Shown here: one piece after another, positions 1 to 11,205 of the stretch | How the letters are laid out: each line of letters starts with the position of its first letter | Position numbering within the stretch: the stretch's first letter is position 1 | Assembly (NCBI GenBank): GCA_026936325.1 | Contig: JAPTHN010000006.1 | Span: forward strand, 30,583,296 to 30,647,295 | Length of the DNA: 64,000 bases | Direction: 5' to 3' | From: Platynereis dumerilii | Lineage: Eukaryota; Annelida; Polychaeta; Phyllodocida; Nereididae | Notes under the pieces: generated by a model | The model's input: the letters and a program-made list of their open reading frames with translations, nothing else | Told to the model about the DNA's origin: nothing | Database searches by the model: none | Position numbers and translations under genes: made by a program

Positions 1-499
1 GTATACACATTCTTTTATACTTACTCATGACAGCATATAAAGCAACTGATGGTCCACTGAAAACAATATATTTAACATCTGCCATTTTTTACATTTTAGG
101 ACCCAAGTCATGTTGTATGAAGCCTGTTGTATTTTATACCCAAGCCGTAGGTCCAGAAAGGTATCATTAACATGAATCACAACTGATTGAATATTTTTTT
201 CTGTTCATCCATGAAATTGGCACAAAAGTCTGTGAGACATAAAAATGTGTCAAAATTTGTCCTAAATTCCTCACAGCTTCAAAACAAAGCATTGCAGAAG
301 GGTAAAATATGGTGCATTTATATGTCAGTGTAGGACAAGATTGCCACTGCCCAAAATTTCGATATATTTATCATACTTTTCTCGTAATAATTGCATAAAC
401 ATGAAAAATCGGCTGAGTGCAAATACTGTAAAACTGCCCAGTTCTCCATGCAGAAATGGTAAGCTGATTACTTGTACTTCCAATCGCAGTAGCGGATAC

Positions 500-670
500 A
501 GACAGAGTAGTCTAGGGGCGGCCCGGGCATCGTTTTGACACTCGCGGGCACATGTAGGCGTCATTTTGGCATTTGGAGTCCCACGTTGCTCCAACATTCC
601 TTCAAAATGTTATTTCCATCTCAGCGGTCTAGGGGGAGCGGGGCAGGCCCCTTAGCCCCCCTCCTGTACC
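500..670 (-). mobile_element. Diverged hAT-like MITE relic
   Basis: On the minus strand it shares CTAGACCGCTGAGATGG-type text and the CATTTTGAAGGAA stretch with the element at 55013-55146. Without clear ends it is only a relic. Confidence 0.3.
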
Positions 671-1889
671 CTAGCTCCCCCCCTCTTGTATCAGCCAATA
701 AATCATGTAAATGTAAAATGTAAATGTCGGATTAACTATTTGTTCATTTATACTCAATGAGACATTTGTTCTTCTTAAGAAGGGGATGCTTGATTTAGGG
801 ATGAATATTCGGGAAATTTGCACGCTCTTAGATTGAGATTCCATTCTAAGAAAAGGATATGTGATAAATGAAAACAAAACTGCAATATCTCAAAAGATTT
901 TTTTGTTTTTTTTTGTTTGATACATCAACATTATCCTTGAACCATAACTGTTCTAACCATTTTCTCGCTCCATTTTTTTACTCCACTAAGTTTGTTCAGG
1001 TTCACTGTGTGAGACAAGCTCTAACTGCAACACCTTTACAAAGTTTTGGTTGATGATCTACCACAAGCATTATTTTCATAAGCTTAAAAATAAGTATGTC
1101 TTGAGGAAAAAAGGTACAATTTACTGCAATTAACGCTTGTTAGTTGGAGAGTCTGGAGACTATGCCCCCAAACAACCAACGGTTAATGAGTAATAGCTTA
1201 TTTTGTTTCTTTTGACATGAGCATTTCTGGCATATGGCTAAGTATAAGTATAAGTATAAGTGAATACTGGTCGCAGGTTAGAAAACCTCTATGACCAGAT
1301 CTTTAATACGGTTGTGATCCCGACGTGGTAATAATGATGATGGGATGAGGTGTTAGGAGGTATGCTCAAGCATGCCTCATGGTGCACTGAATATGTACAT
1401 TATTTACACTATATACATTATTTACACTTTAGCAGACAGGAAGGTTTCTGTCTTAGTACTAGTGATTTAGAGGCTGGGGGATCTACCCCCCAAATCCCCT
1501 CCCCTCCTTCGGGCTATGCCCCTGACTCCCAAAGTATTTCATGTGAGGATACATCACAGATTGAGATTATTTTATGGTGTATTAGAATTTAGTGGAGCAT
1601 TGGGAAAACTTTAACTCCACTAAGGCAGATTTCACGAAAAGCTGCAAAATGACTTACCACAACTTGTCCACAAGTTACATTAGCACAATACTGATAAGGG
1701 CAGACAAAATTGATTCGTAGCTTCTCAGATTTTCTCAAGGTGCTTTTTCTAAGCATAGCTGACAGTACAAAAAAAAACTAAAATCTAGATCTTTTATTGT
1801 GTCAATCCATTAAATAAATTCATGGGTAAACGCTGTTATCTGTTGGATTGGTAGATCAGAGTAACTAAAACTATGGCCTGTGCTAATGT

Positions 1890-1992
1890 AACACAAGGCA
1901 CCAAGTGGGCATTCTGACCTCACCTAACATCAGGGTAATGTTTGTGATGTCACACTGACATCCCCCTGACGTCAAAATAGGTCAAGTTGCCC
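1890..1992 (-). repeat. CRE-bearing dispersed repeat, copy 1
   Basis: Inverted relative of 17925-18010: GTGATGTCACACTGACATCC and CCTGACGTCAAAATAGGTCA are shared in complement. It carries TGACGTCA-like words. Confidence 0.6.
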
Positions 1993-2023
1993 ACAGGTTA
2001 ACTTACATCTCTTTGAGTGAACG

Positions 2024-2307
2024 AGTCATGTTTATTTTACTCTATGCCACATCAAGTGAAACGATCTATCAGCATACAATTTGTTTTTAATGGCATTTTA
2101 TATTATTTGGATGTTTTTAACAACAGCTCTTTAAATAATTTGTACTCTGTGGTCTGCCGCTGTAGTCATGTTTATTTTACTCTATGCCACATCAAGTGAA
2201 ACGATCTATCGGCATACAATTTTTTTTACTGGCATTTTATATTATTTGGATGTTTTTAACAACAGCTCTTTAAATAATTTGTACTCTGTGGTCTGCCGCT
2301 GTAGTCA
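2024..2307. repeat. Tandem duplication, two 140-bp units
   Basis: Units begin AGTCATGTTTATTTTACTC at 2024 and at 2164 and differ at only a few bases. High identity points to a recent duplication. No coding potential was seen. Confidence 0.9.
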
Positions 2308-3806
2308 ACACTTCACATTTTCATATGTAATTTACAAAGATCAATAGCTGTCGCGTCATACTGGATTACAAAGAAACTTCTCTTTAGGAATCCATTATAG
2401 TGATTTACAATCTTGTACTAAGACTCTATAACTTCTGTTGTCTGCTTTCAGGCAAAACTAACCACTTAGTCATTATGCTTGCCATTAACAGAAAATTGCT
2501 TTTGTCATAATTATGCATTAGTTGTAATGACTCTTGACGAATAGTCTCGCAATATTTTCAAAAAATGATTACAACATCATTCAGCCATACAAAGCAAGTC
2601 AATGATGCATAAATAGTTGATGACAGTAATTATGTGTACAAAAGAGTTCTGCTCATAAAGAATACACTGAAGTTTTCTATGTGACTACAGATGCAGAACG
2701 TAAGACCGCTCTACGACAGAAAAGAAAAAGAAACTGCCTCAGATTGGAAAGAAGTAGTAAATCAGATAAAATATTTCAAGTTTTTGGCAGTTAGTCGCAT
2801 TATTTTAATTGATTTGTAGAAGAGGTTTGGTATGAGGGTGTCATAATTTCACCCTCAGTCCAGAGGAGCAGAGGTGGACTGGCCTACTATGAGGCAGAGT
2901 GGCAGAAGCCTTGGGCCCAACCACTCGGGTGGGGTCCATGCGAGGTGCAAAAAATTAAAGAATCAAGAAAAATACCAATATGCCTATCCTTGTGATGAAG
3001 TTTGTGACTATATGCTACAATCATTTTTTTAGACAGGGCCCCAATGTGAGAGGGCCCTGAATGGGAATGTAGGGGAGATGTTTTCACATTAGTTCTGCAT
3101 TCATATCACATTATAGTTTATTGATATCGATCCGATATACTTGGGACTTGTACTTGTACATGCCAAATGCCAATGTACTTGTACTTGGACTCAAGTACAA
3201 TTGATTGTACTTGACCCCAAGCCTGATTAAAATCATATACTTTGCCCACTTTCTGCATGGTGGCCAACTGAATCAATCAAAACGTTTTGAAATTACTTTC
3301 ATTCTTCCTGCGTGGAAAAGTTGTATGCCAGATGACCTTGCTATTGTTACATTGGCATTGGATAATTAGTTTTTAAAATGAGGTCTGGCAGTTGTCTTTG
3401 AGTGATCAATGTGATGTTGTTCATCTTTCAAAAAAAAATTTAAAACATTCAAAGTTAATTACCTTCAATTGATTGATTGACAGCCGTGCACAAGACTTCA
3501 AATTACATTATTTCAGAATTAGTAAAATGAGTGGTGGCCATCATCACTTCACTTGCCAAACAGTTTCGACTGATTTGCTAAAACTGCTGCTGGTTATGTG
3601 TCTTAAATTAAAGCAATCATTCCAATGAGGCTATTTGTCTTCGTTTGTGCACAATTTATTGCATGTATAATGTTTTGAGTAATCTCCTCCTTATACTTAG
3701 GAAGTTATGCTACATTCTTACGACAAGGATTTTGACGAACAGCAGCAACAAAAGTAAATTTCCAGGGAATCTTGTCAAAAACAGTGGACTAGACATTGGC
3801 AGAGTA

Positions 3807-4699
3807 GAGTAGGTCGGGGCATGCAGCCCCCCTTAACTTCGAGGTGAAATTTGACCTACTTTTTATGGGCGATTATTTGAATGCTTATGCTGTCAGGAAG
3901 GTATCACTTGACTCTACTAATGACTAGTGAAACAAATGTCTACCAATTTTAATAAAGAAGTTACGGCCATTTTTGTAAAAAATTTAAAATGGCCTTCTTA
4001 CCCCACCCATCGGGCAAGAAGCCCCCCTATTATAATCCTATGGCATTTTTTTTTGCGAGGGCGTTCAGTCTAAAAGTTATTTCTTAGGGTTCTTCTGTCA
4101 TTTTTAAGGCATTCTATTCACTTTTTCTGAATTTCAGAATTTTTCTGTTCAAATATTTATTTTTTATTATTTTTTGCCCTGTTTCAATTTCTGGCCAAAT
4201 TCTTTCTACTTTAATTAGCTATTCTATCAATATTTAAGGTAAAGTACATATTATTAAATGGTTCCTGAAGCAGCTTCGACTCGCCAGTGAAGGGGGTCTC
4301 ATGCCCCATATCATGTGGGACCTCTTGCCCCAAACCCACATATTTTAATTTGACCTCTGTATTTTGAACTAAAATGCAAAAAACATGATCCAAATCATAT
4401 TCATGTGATGGTCATAAGGTGAAGCAATGCAGATATCCATTATACTTTTTTAATTTCCAAAGTTATTTCTGACAACCCCTTTCAAAGAATTAGTCAAAGT
4501 TACAAAAACCATGCACATTTTTTTGTTTCTTTAATTTCTGCAATGGTTTGGTTCTGTTTGCCCTGAAAATTTGTGATGTCACCTAAAACGCCTCTAGCTT
4601 CAATCCTATCAATAGATAAACGCACCAAAAATGTAAGTTTGGATATAAGCCTGAGGGGGGGCCTCTCACCTAACCTGGGCTTCTTGCCCCGACCTACTC
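3807..4699. mobile_element. TA-flanked TIR element (GAGTAGGTCGGGGCA ends)
   Basis: 893 bp between TA pairs (3805-06, 4700-01), termini GAGTAGGTCGGGGCA and TGCCCCGACCTACTC. Related internal words (CTTGCCCCAAACC, GGGCAAGAAGCCCCCC) recur. No transposase frame; non-autonomous DNA transposon. Confidence 0.75.
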
Positions 4700-4794
4700 T
4701 ATGTTCACAATGAAGATGCAGACTGTAAAGTTGTAAACCCAATACATTTACATTTTCATTTACATTTTTTGGGACGTACAACACATCAGCCAAT

Positions 4795-4975
4795 GCCGCA
4801 GGGCACACCAAAATGGTGGTGCCGTGCAGGAAAAGTCTGACACTCAGATGGACCAGTTTATGAAAGGTTGAGGGCCACACTTCCACATTGTAGTTGAGGG
4901 GGGACTGGGAATGTTTTAGCACATTTTCTTCAAAATAAGTGGACCCCCTTGCCCCTCCCTTGAATTTGCCGCTGA
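4795..4975 (-). mobile_element. hAT-like fragment with one recognisable end
   Basis: On the minus strand it starts CAGCGGCAAATTCAAGGGAG, close to the common hAT terminus CAGTGGCGGATCCAGG, followed by G-rich text. The other end is not clear. A 184-codon open frame crossing it also runs through the neighbouring TIR element and is not a gene. Confidence 0.35.
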
Positions 4976-6671
4976 TTGGTGAATCTTCATATGAAAGCAG
5001 CCGATGAGAAACACCAATTACACCATGCAAAACAGATGACCTGATTGCCCTCAACCTACGTCACCATGCAAATTACACCTTTCGGAAAAACACCATTTAC
5101 CTGGTTAGTGGTGATTATCAAGCACATAAGGTCTCCAATAGGTAATGCCTTTTGTCAACGGTTGGCAAAACAGATAATTGAACTCTTCGGTGGCAATAAC
5201 TCATTGCTGGGCATAAATGATGCTTTCAAAATAATCTTTTAAAAAAACATGCCGAAACTGATTGTAATGGTCGTTAACAAATTAAAGATGTCAACACAAT
5301 GCTCAATTTTGTTTATTACACTGTCCTGATGGTCATTCCTAACTCCATTATATTTCCTAACACTGTAGATAATTGGAGCAATTTTAGATTTCTACCTTGT
5401 CTTTATTACATTGTAATATTGGTGACCAAGCCTGACTAGAATATTCTAGAAGTGGTCTAACATACATTTTGAGATATCATTCTTTCTTTTTTTTTTTATT
5501 CAACTTTGACTGGATCGTAACTCCAATATCATTAACTAGATTTACCCATGATTTAGGCAGGACTATAATGGGGAATAATGAACCCCCCCCCCCCTGTACC
5601 TGCATTGGCATGTGGCCCCGTGTTGCATGCTGAGCATTTGAAATTGCATTTCAGTAATAATTGTAATATAAGTGAAGAGTGGTGGTAGAGGAATTGAAGT
5701 TGATTGTATTTCGTAACCTTTTGACATTGGTTGAGCCAGGTAGAAGTGAAGAGCAGTAGGTGAGAGTGAAGTGTGTGGATGTTTTTGGTGGGAAGACAGA
5801 CGGTGGCGCCAGCCCTAAACGTGAGGAATAGGGGAACTACGATGCAGATGCATGCACCCCTAGTGGGGAAAAACAGTAGAGGCAGAGGACGTACGTAAGG
5901 GAGCTGTTTCACTGTTATTTGCTATTATCCGAAGGAGAGGACAGATCAATAAGGATAGGTGGACAGTTTAGGTGAGTGGCATTGCTCGGGGAGGAGTTTT
6001 TAGCTGTTGCAGGTGTGAGCATGTGACCCATGATTTTTGCATCTTATACCCGGCAGGGATGGTGTTGAAAGTTTCAATAATTTCATTATTCAATAAAAGA
6101 AGATTATAGCTCACTTTGTTATTACTAATATTTAGTAAATATTTTCGTCCTGTCTGGATTTAAATCTGTGTGCAAAATGTCAGCCTAGATAGGAAGACCC
6201 CCCCTCACAGTGCAGCTGTGAGGGATGGGAGACATTGGCATTACTGAGCTGAACACTTGCGACAAGCTTTCTTGTCGCAGGTTTTTGGGGCTAGTTACAA
6301 CAAAATTAAAGGCATGGATAGATAGATAATGCTTAAATATATATTATGTCAAAATTTGAAACGATTCCTGTACTCCAAAGTGCAGAAATCGGCTGTTTTA
6401 GTGAAGCTGTATGCAAATTTTTGAGCTTGTGGAGAGGGAATTCGTGTACTGTTGATAGCTGTTCGTGTTTCTGTTGTCTAGGATCTGTATATATGTTTTA
6501 ACGGTTAGATAAATCCCAGACTGGGAAACAGCGTTTAAAGGATCTTGACACTTCACAGTTACATATTTACCAAACAAACTTCCAAATCCAAACTGAAAGG
6601 AAAGAGCTATCTTGCCAATCAGTCAACAATCAGTGATTATTATTTTTGATAAAGAGTAAGCCCTCAATGAT

Positions 6672-6673
<2 letters not shown>

Positions 6674-6758
<85 letters not shown>

Positions 6759-6759
6759 T
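6674..6759. repeat. Microsatellite (AATC)n then (TATC)n
   Basis: About twelve CAATCAAT-phase units pass directly into about nine CTAT units. Confidence 0.95.
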
Positions 6760-6789
6760 ATTATTATGTAACTATCCAGGGAAAGATAA

Positions 6790-6890
6790 AAACGGATGGA
6801 TGCATGATTAGGGCTTCTACGTCCTGAATTTATGCACTGGGTAGGCTAATTAGACAGGTGGAGGACACGGCAGTATGCCCATTGTATAAC
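6790..6890 (-). repeat. tRNA-Gly-type SINE, 3' fragment
   Basis: GGATGGATGCATGATTAGGG, then CTACGTCCTGAATTTATGCA and GTAGGCTAATTAGACAGG match the 3' half of the SINE at 42326-42537. The tRNA head is missing. Confidence 0.7.
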
Positions 6891-7830
6891 AGGAAAAATT
6901 AGGTACATTTATAAAAAAGTACATGTAAATATCTTTAGAAAAATCAGTATTTTATAAACATGTATAAGTATATATTGAGTCGACCAATATTACTGCTTCG
7001 GCCAATAAAACTCAATATTGGTCTCCTCACAATCCACTATCTGTATAATATATGCCCCTGCTATCTATCTGTCTTTTTCATAAATCTATCTATCTCTTTA
7101 TCTATCTTTCATAGATATATCTATCTCTTTATCTATCTGTCTAACCTGATATAAAAAATAAATTAAAATTGGTATGTAGCGCTTAATAGTTTTCAGGGTA
7201 ACTGCTCAAGTTCCTATTTATTATTTCTCAAACATCATTTATTCAGCATCATGACAATGCACTGTATGGTGCTGCCACCATTTCATTAGAATTAACAGTC
7301 TCAGTTCACTGGGTTTGATGAGTGCAGGGGAGGAGGCTGTCTTGTATTTCTTGGTTTGAAAGTTGTTGTTTTTACTGTTGTGGGTGTCAGTTCTGTGTTT
7401 GAGACACCCAAATTCCCTAGTTTAGGATAGGATAGGATAAATTTATTTTCGCAACATATGTACACACAGGATATAAACATAATTACATTTTGAGAACAAT
7501 TTCAATAAATGTTGCGTTGGAGGCCACCCGAGCAGATGTAGATACTGCTATAACCAATAGGTGGGTGGACCCCATCCCCCTTAGTTACCCCATGTAAGTA
7601 TCGTAAGTAAAACATAAAGATTAAAATTATAATTACTAGTATCAAATAAGACCTACTACATTTTGACACATGATGCATATCATAGGAACATATTTACGCA
7701 AATATACAATATACAATCAATGCAAGTATTTGGCGTGCAATGATATACCTTGTCTGGTGCACAGTAGCACTGCAGAGTCAGCATAACAAAGTCTACCAAA
7801 TTATAGTAAATAAAGACAAATTATAGTAAT

Positions 7831-8056
7831 AATTATAAGACATGGAATTTGCTAAATAAGTATCACAACAGTTGAGGAGGGTCTGGACCGACCGCTACCT
7901 ACTTCTAGTTGTGACAATGACATAATTAAAATAATGTAAGTAAGAATTATAAGACATGACATGAGCAAATAATTATCACAACAGTTGAGGAGGGTCTGGA
8001 CCGACCGCTACCTACTTCTAGTTCTGACAACGACAAAATTATTATAATGTAAGTTA
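7831..8056 (-). repeat. Tandem duplication inside the LINE 3' UTR
   Basis: Two adjacent units of about 112 bp (7831-7944 and 7945-8056) share GGAGGGTCTGGACCGACCGC and flanking text. A weaker third copy (GGGTCTGGAACGACCACTGC) lies at about 8101-8135. Confidence 0.85.
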
Positions 8057-8147
8057 ATGCTTATACTACTTGGGCTTGACCATCCATTTAGTTAGGTTTA
8101 GTAGGTGGGTCTGGAACGACCACTGCCTGTCATTGCTATACACCTGT

Positions 8148-11129
8148 TTAATAATTTTGAAGTTTGCAATGTGTTATACATTTACTGAAAGACTTGATAT
8201 TTCTTTTATCTTTAATATACTGGGGCAGATTTTGCCATAACTGAGGAGCTCTAGCAAGAAAGCTTTTATTATATATGTCTATACTGTGATGAGGTGTTCT
8301 CGGATTGTTATTGTTTCTGGTATTATGATGGTGATTTCTGAATTCAAAAATATTTGCTATTCTCTGTGGTAAAATATCATTTATATATCTATATGATATT
8401 CTAAGTAAGGAATTTTCTACTAAATCTTCAAATTTTAAGAATCCACCTTTTTTGTAGTACGGCAGGGTTCTGACTCGACGTTTAACATTTGATACAGCCC
8501 TAACTGCATTATTTTGTTTGACTATTAATTTCTTTATAGAACTGGCATTTAACATTGGACCCCAGGCAGATAGGCCATAGAGTAGATGGCTTTCTACATT
8601 TGTCACATAAATTAATTTTCTTGAAAAGTAAGGTATCATGTTCTTGGCCATATATAGACTATGAGTGCCCATGGTTAATTTTGATAGCAAGTGTTGACAA
8701 TGGGTATTCCAATCTAAATGTTGGTCAAGATAAACTCCAAGAAATTTTACACTGGTGGTTTGCTTCACAACGGCTCCTCCAATTTGGAGGTTACCTTGAT
8801 AGTTGGCAAGTTTTTTCTTTGGTTTGAACAATACATAGAATGACTTATCTACATTCAAAGAGAGGGAATTTTTACTAAACCATTTGGTAAGTCGTTTCAA
8901 ATCCTCATTCATTTTTCTGAACATAAATCTCAAATTTTTTCCTGATATGAAAATTGTTGTGTCATCTGCAAACATTATACTGCTTGCAAATTTCAGACAT
9001 TTGGGCATATCATTAGCAACTATGATATAGAGTAAAGGGCCTAACACTGATCCCTGTGGGGTTCCAAAAGAAACTGAAAAATCATCAGATAACACATTGT
9101 TTATATTTACTTTGAGCAATCTATTACTTAAATAGCTCTTAATCCAGTCTAAGGCTATTCCTCTTACCCCATATAGTTCTAATTTCTGGAAAAGTGTTTC
9201 ATGTTTGATGCAGTCAAATGCTTTGGTCATATCTAAAAACAATCCTAAGGTATACATGCCATTATTAATGCCATCTAATATGTTGCCAGTAAGGTCCAGG
9301 ATTGCATCGGAGGTGCTCCTATGTTGCCTAAAGCCATACTGCCCTTCATATAGAACTTTATGGCGATTCAGAAATTTGATTAATCGAGTGTGTACTAACT
9401 TTTCAAGAACTTTTGATATTACAGGTAGTAATGATATGGGCCTGTAATTACCAATCTCACATTTGTTTTTTGCTTTATACAGAGGTTTGACAATCGCCAG
9501 TTTCATGTCATCAGGAAATTCACCACTAGATAAAGATTTGTTGAAAATGATATGAAGTGCTGGCAAAATGCTTTTATGAATGGCTTTAAGCATAATATTC
9601 GACAGTCCATCATGGCCTTTACTGTTCTTTGACTTCAATCTAAGTACAATTTTTTCAATCTCTTTCTCTGTAGTTGGATAAAAGAAGCAAGTCTCATTAA
9701 TTCTAGATGACCTATCACTTACACAATCTTCAACATCATTATCTATTTTTTCAGCAAGTTTTTTACCGACTTCGCTATAATACTTCCCAAATGCATTACC
9801 TATTTTGAGTTTATCTGTTTCCTTCACACTATTAATTATCATTTCCTCACTGATATCCTTCTTATTATTCAATTTTCCTGTAATTCTATTCAAAATATTC
9901 CACATTTTTTTGGAATTTTTTTGATTGTCAGTGATCAGCTTATGGTAATAGCTGTGCTTAGCTCGCCTTCGCAGTTTGTTGTACAGTTGTCTGTACTTCT
10001 TATATCTTAAAAATTCTGTACTATCACGTGGAAGACGACAGACATCTTTGTACAATTTTAAGCATTTAACAGACGACGTTTTTAAACCTGGCGTAAACCA
10101 AGGATCTCTAGGTTTGTATTTTTTCTTCCCTTTGAAGGTCTTGACTGGAGCATAAAAGTCAAAAGCCTGTTTTATTTCGGAATTCAGGGCTTTACTTGCT
10201 TCATTGACTGACATATGTTCAATGAACCTCCAATTAATGTTGCGTAGTGCACCATTAATATTACGTAGCACATTGTCATCTATTTTACGACACACAATCA
10301 TTTCCCCATCAGTTGTCCTAACTGAACAATTCTGAATTTCTACAAGACACATAAAATGGTCTGAGATATCAGCTTTTATAATGTATGATTTGGTAGAAGT
10401 AAAGATTTCAGCATTTACATAAATGTTATCAATCAGAGTAGCAGTACTGTGTGTTATGCGAGTTGGTTTTGTAATAGTCGGAATTAATTGATTAACTATG
10501 TTAAGTTCAAATAGTTTCTTGGTGTTACCATGGACATTTAATTTTAAGAAATCAAGATTTTGATCAGTTCCCAGAATGGCCTTTTTGTTTTCTGCTTTTA
10601 TATTTTCAACAATGCCTGAGTAGTTATCAAGAAAATCTTTTTCATTTGTCCCAGGTACTCTATATATTTCACCAATTATATAATTGGGCTTACTTTTTCT
10701 TGGGACCTCTATAAAAATTGACTCAAACTTTCCTTCGTCAAACACAGATAAATCTTCTCTCTCTTGATACCTGATATGCTTTCCTATCAGAATTGCCACA
10801 CCACCTTTTGTCTTTGTCTTTCTATGTTTGGAGATCATATCATAATTTGGAAAATCAATCTTGTTGAAGTTCCTATCATTTAGAAAAGTTTCACACAATA
10901 AAACTATATCAGGAAGTAAGTTTTTGTCTTTCAATATTTCTAATAAATCAGTGAGATCTTCACTTTTGTTTGGTAGACTATGTATATTTAAGTGTGCAAT
11001 TTTCATAGAATTTTGCACGACTGGATATACTGCAGCATCATCATAAACATCAAGATAACTACAATCTGACAAAAAAGCATCATCTACATCAATTAAGTCT
11101 GTGAGATCATTCACTGACGAATTCATCAT
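8148..11129 (-). CDS. LINE ORF2: AP endonuclease and reverse transcriptase, intact
   Basis: About 993 codons without interruption, starting at the first ATG. Numbering from the TTG nine bases upstream, endonuclease residues are N51 (HLNIHSL), E83 (LLCETFL), D192/N194 (GTDQNLD) and D260/H261 (SDH). The reverse transcriptase (about 490-790) shows NYRPISLLPVISKVLEK, YGFRQHRST, the A motif LFLDMTKAFD, GTPQGSVLGPLLY and the catalytic FADD (723-726). The C-terminal tail has RNHHHNTRNNNN and APQLWQNLPQYIK. All catalytic positions are kept, so the enzyme could be functional. Antisense open frames here are shadows. Confidence 0.95.
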   Translation of the reverse strand: MMNSSVNDLTDLIDVDDAFLSDCSYLDVYDDAAVYPVVQNSMKIAHLNIHSLPNKSEDLTDLLEILKDKNLLPDIVLLCETFLNDRNFNKIDFPNYDMISKHRKTKTKGGVAILIGKHIRYQEREDLSVFDEGKFESIFIEVPRKSKPNYIIGEIYRVPGTNEKDFLDNYSGIVENIKAENKKAILGTDQNLDFLKLNVHGNTKKLFELNIVNQLIPTITKPTRITHSTATLIDNIYVNAEIFTSTKSYIIKADISDHFMCLVEIQNCSVRTTDGEMIVCRKIDDNVLRNINGALRNINWRFIEHMSVNEASKALNSEIKQAFDFYAPVKTFKGKKKYKPRDPWFTPGLKTSSVKCLKLYKDVCRLPRDSTEFLRYKKYRQLYNKLRRRAKHSYYHKLITDNQKNSKKMWNILNRITGKLNNKKDISEEMIINSVKETDKLKIGNAFGKYYSEVGKKLAEKIDNDVEDCVSDRSSRINETCFFYPTTEKEIEKIVLRLKSKNSKGHDGLSNIMLKAIHKSILPALHIIFNKSLSSGEFPDDMKLAIVKPLYKAKNKCEIGNYRPISLLPVISKVLEKLVHTRLIKFLNRHKVLYEGQYGFRQHRSTSDAILDLTGNILDGINNGMYTLGLFLDMTKAFDCIKHETLFQKLELYGVRGIALDWIKSYLSNRLLKVNINNVLSDDFSVSFGTPQGSVLGPLLYIIVANDMPKCLKFASSIMFADDTTIFISGKNLRFMFRKMNEDLKRLTKWFSKNSLSLNVDKSFYVLFKPKKKLANYQGNLQIGGAVVKQTTSVKFLGVYLDQHLDWNTHCQHLLSKLTMGTHSLYMAKNMIPYFSRKLIYVTNVESHLLYGLSAWGPMLNASSIKKLIVKQNNAVRAVSNVKRRVRTLPYYKKGGFLKFEDLVENSLLRISYRYINDILPQRIANIFEFRNHHHNTRNNNNPRTPHHSIDIYNKSFLARAPQLWQNLPQYIKDKRNIKSFSKCITHCKLQNY

Positions 11130-11205
11130 TTTATACAAAAATGCTTGGTCAAAATATTAAACTGAGTCAAAAGACACAGAACACAATGATAAAGACATTT
11201 GATAA

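Larger units (their letters stand above)
1..7424. other. Left flank, no gene recognised
   Basis: Apart from the repeats listed separately, this stretch shows no exon-like open frame with splice sites. A G/C-rich patch at 5,580-6,060 holds short open frames without recognisable motifs. A poly-C run lies at 5581-5593. Confidence 0.6.

Noticed and set aside
4500-5054. 184-codon minus-strand frame
   Set aside because: It runs across the edge of the TIR element ending at 4699 and into a hAT-like fragment, with no motif or splice signals.
8555-9447. Plus-strand frames in the LINE
   Set aside because: Shadows of the intact ORF2.
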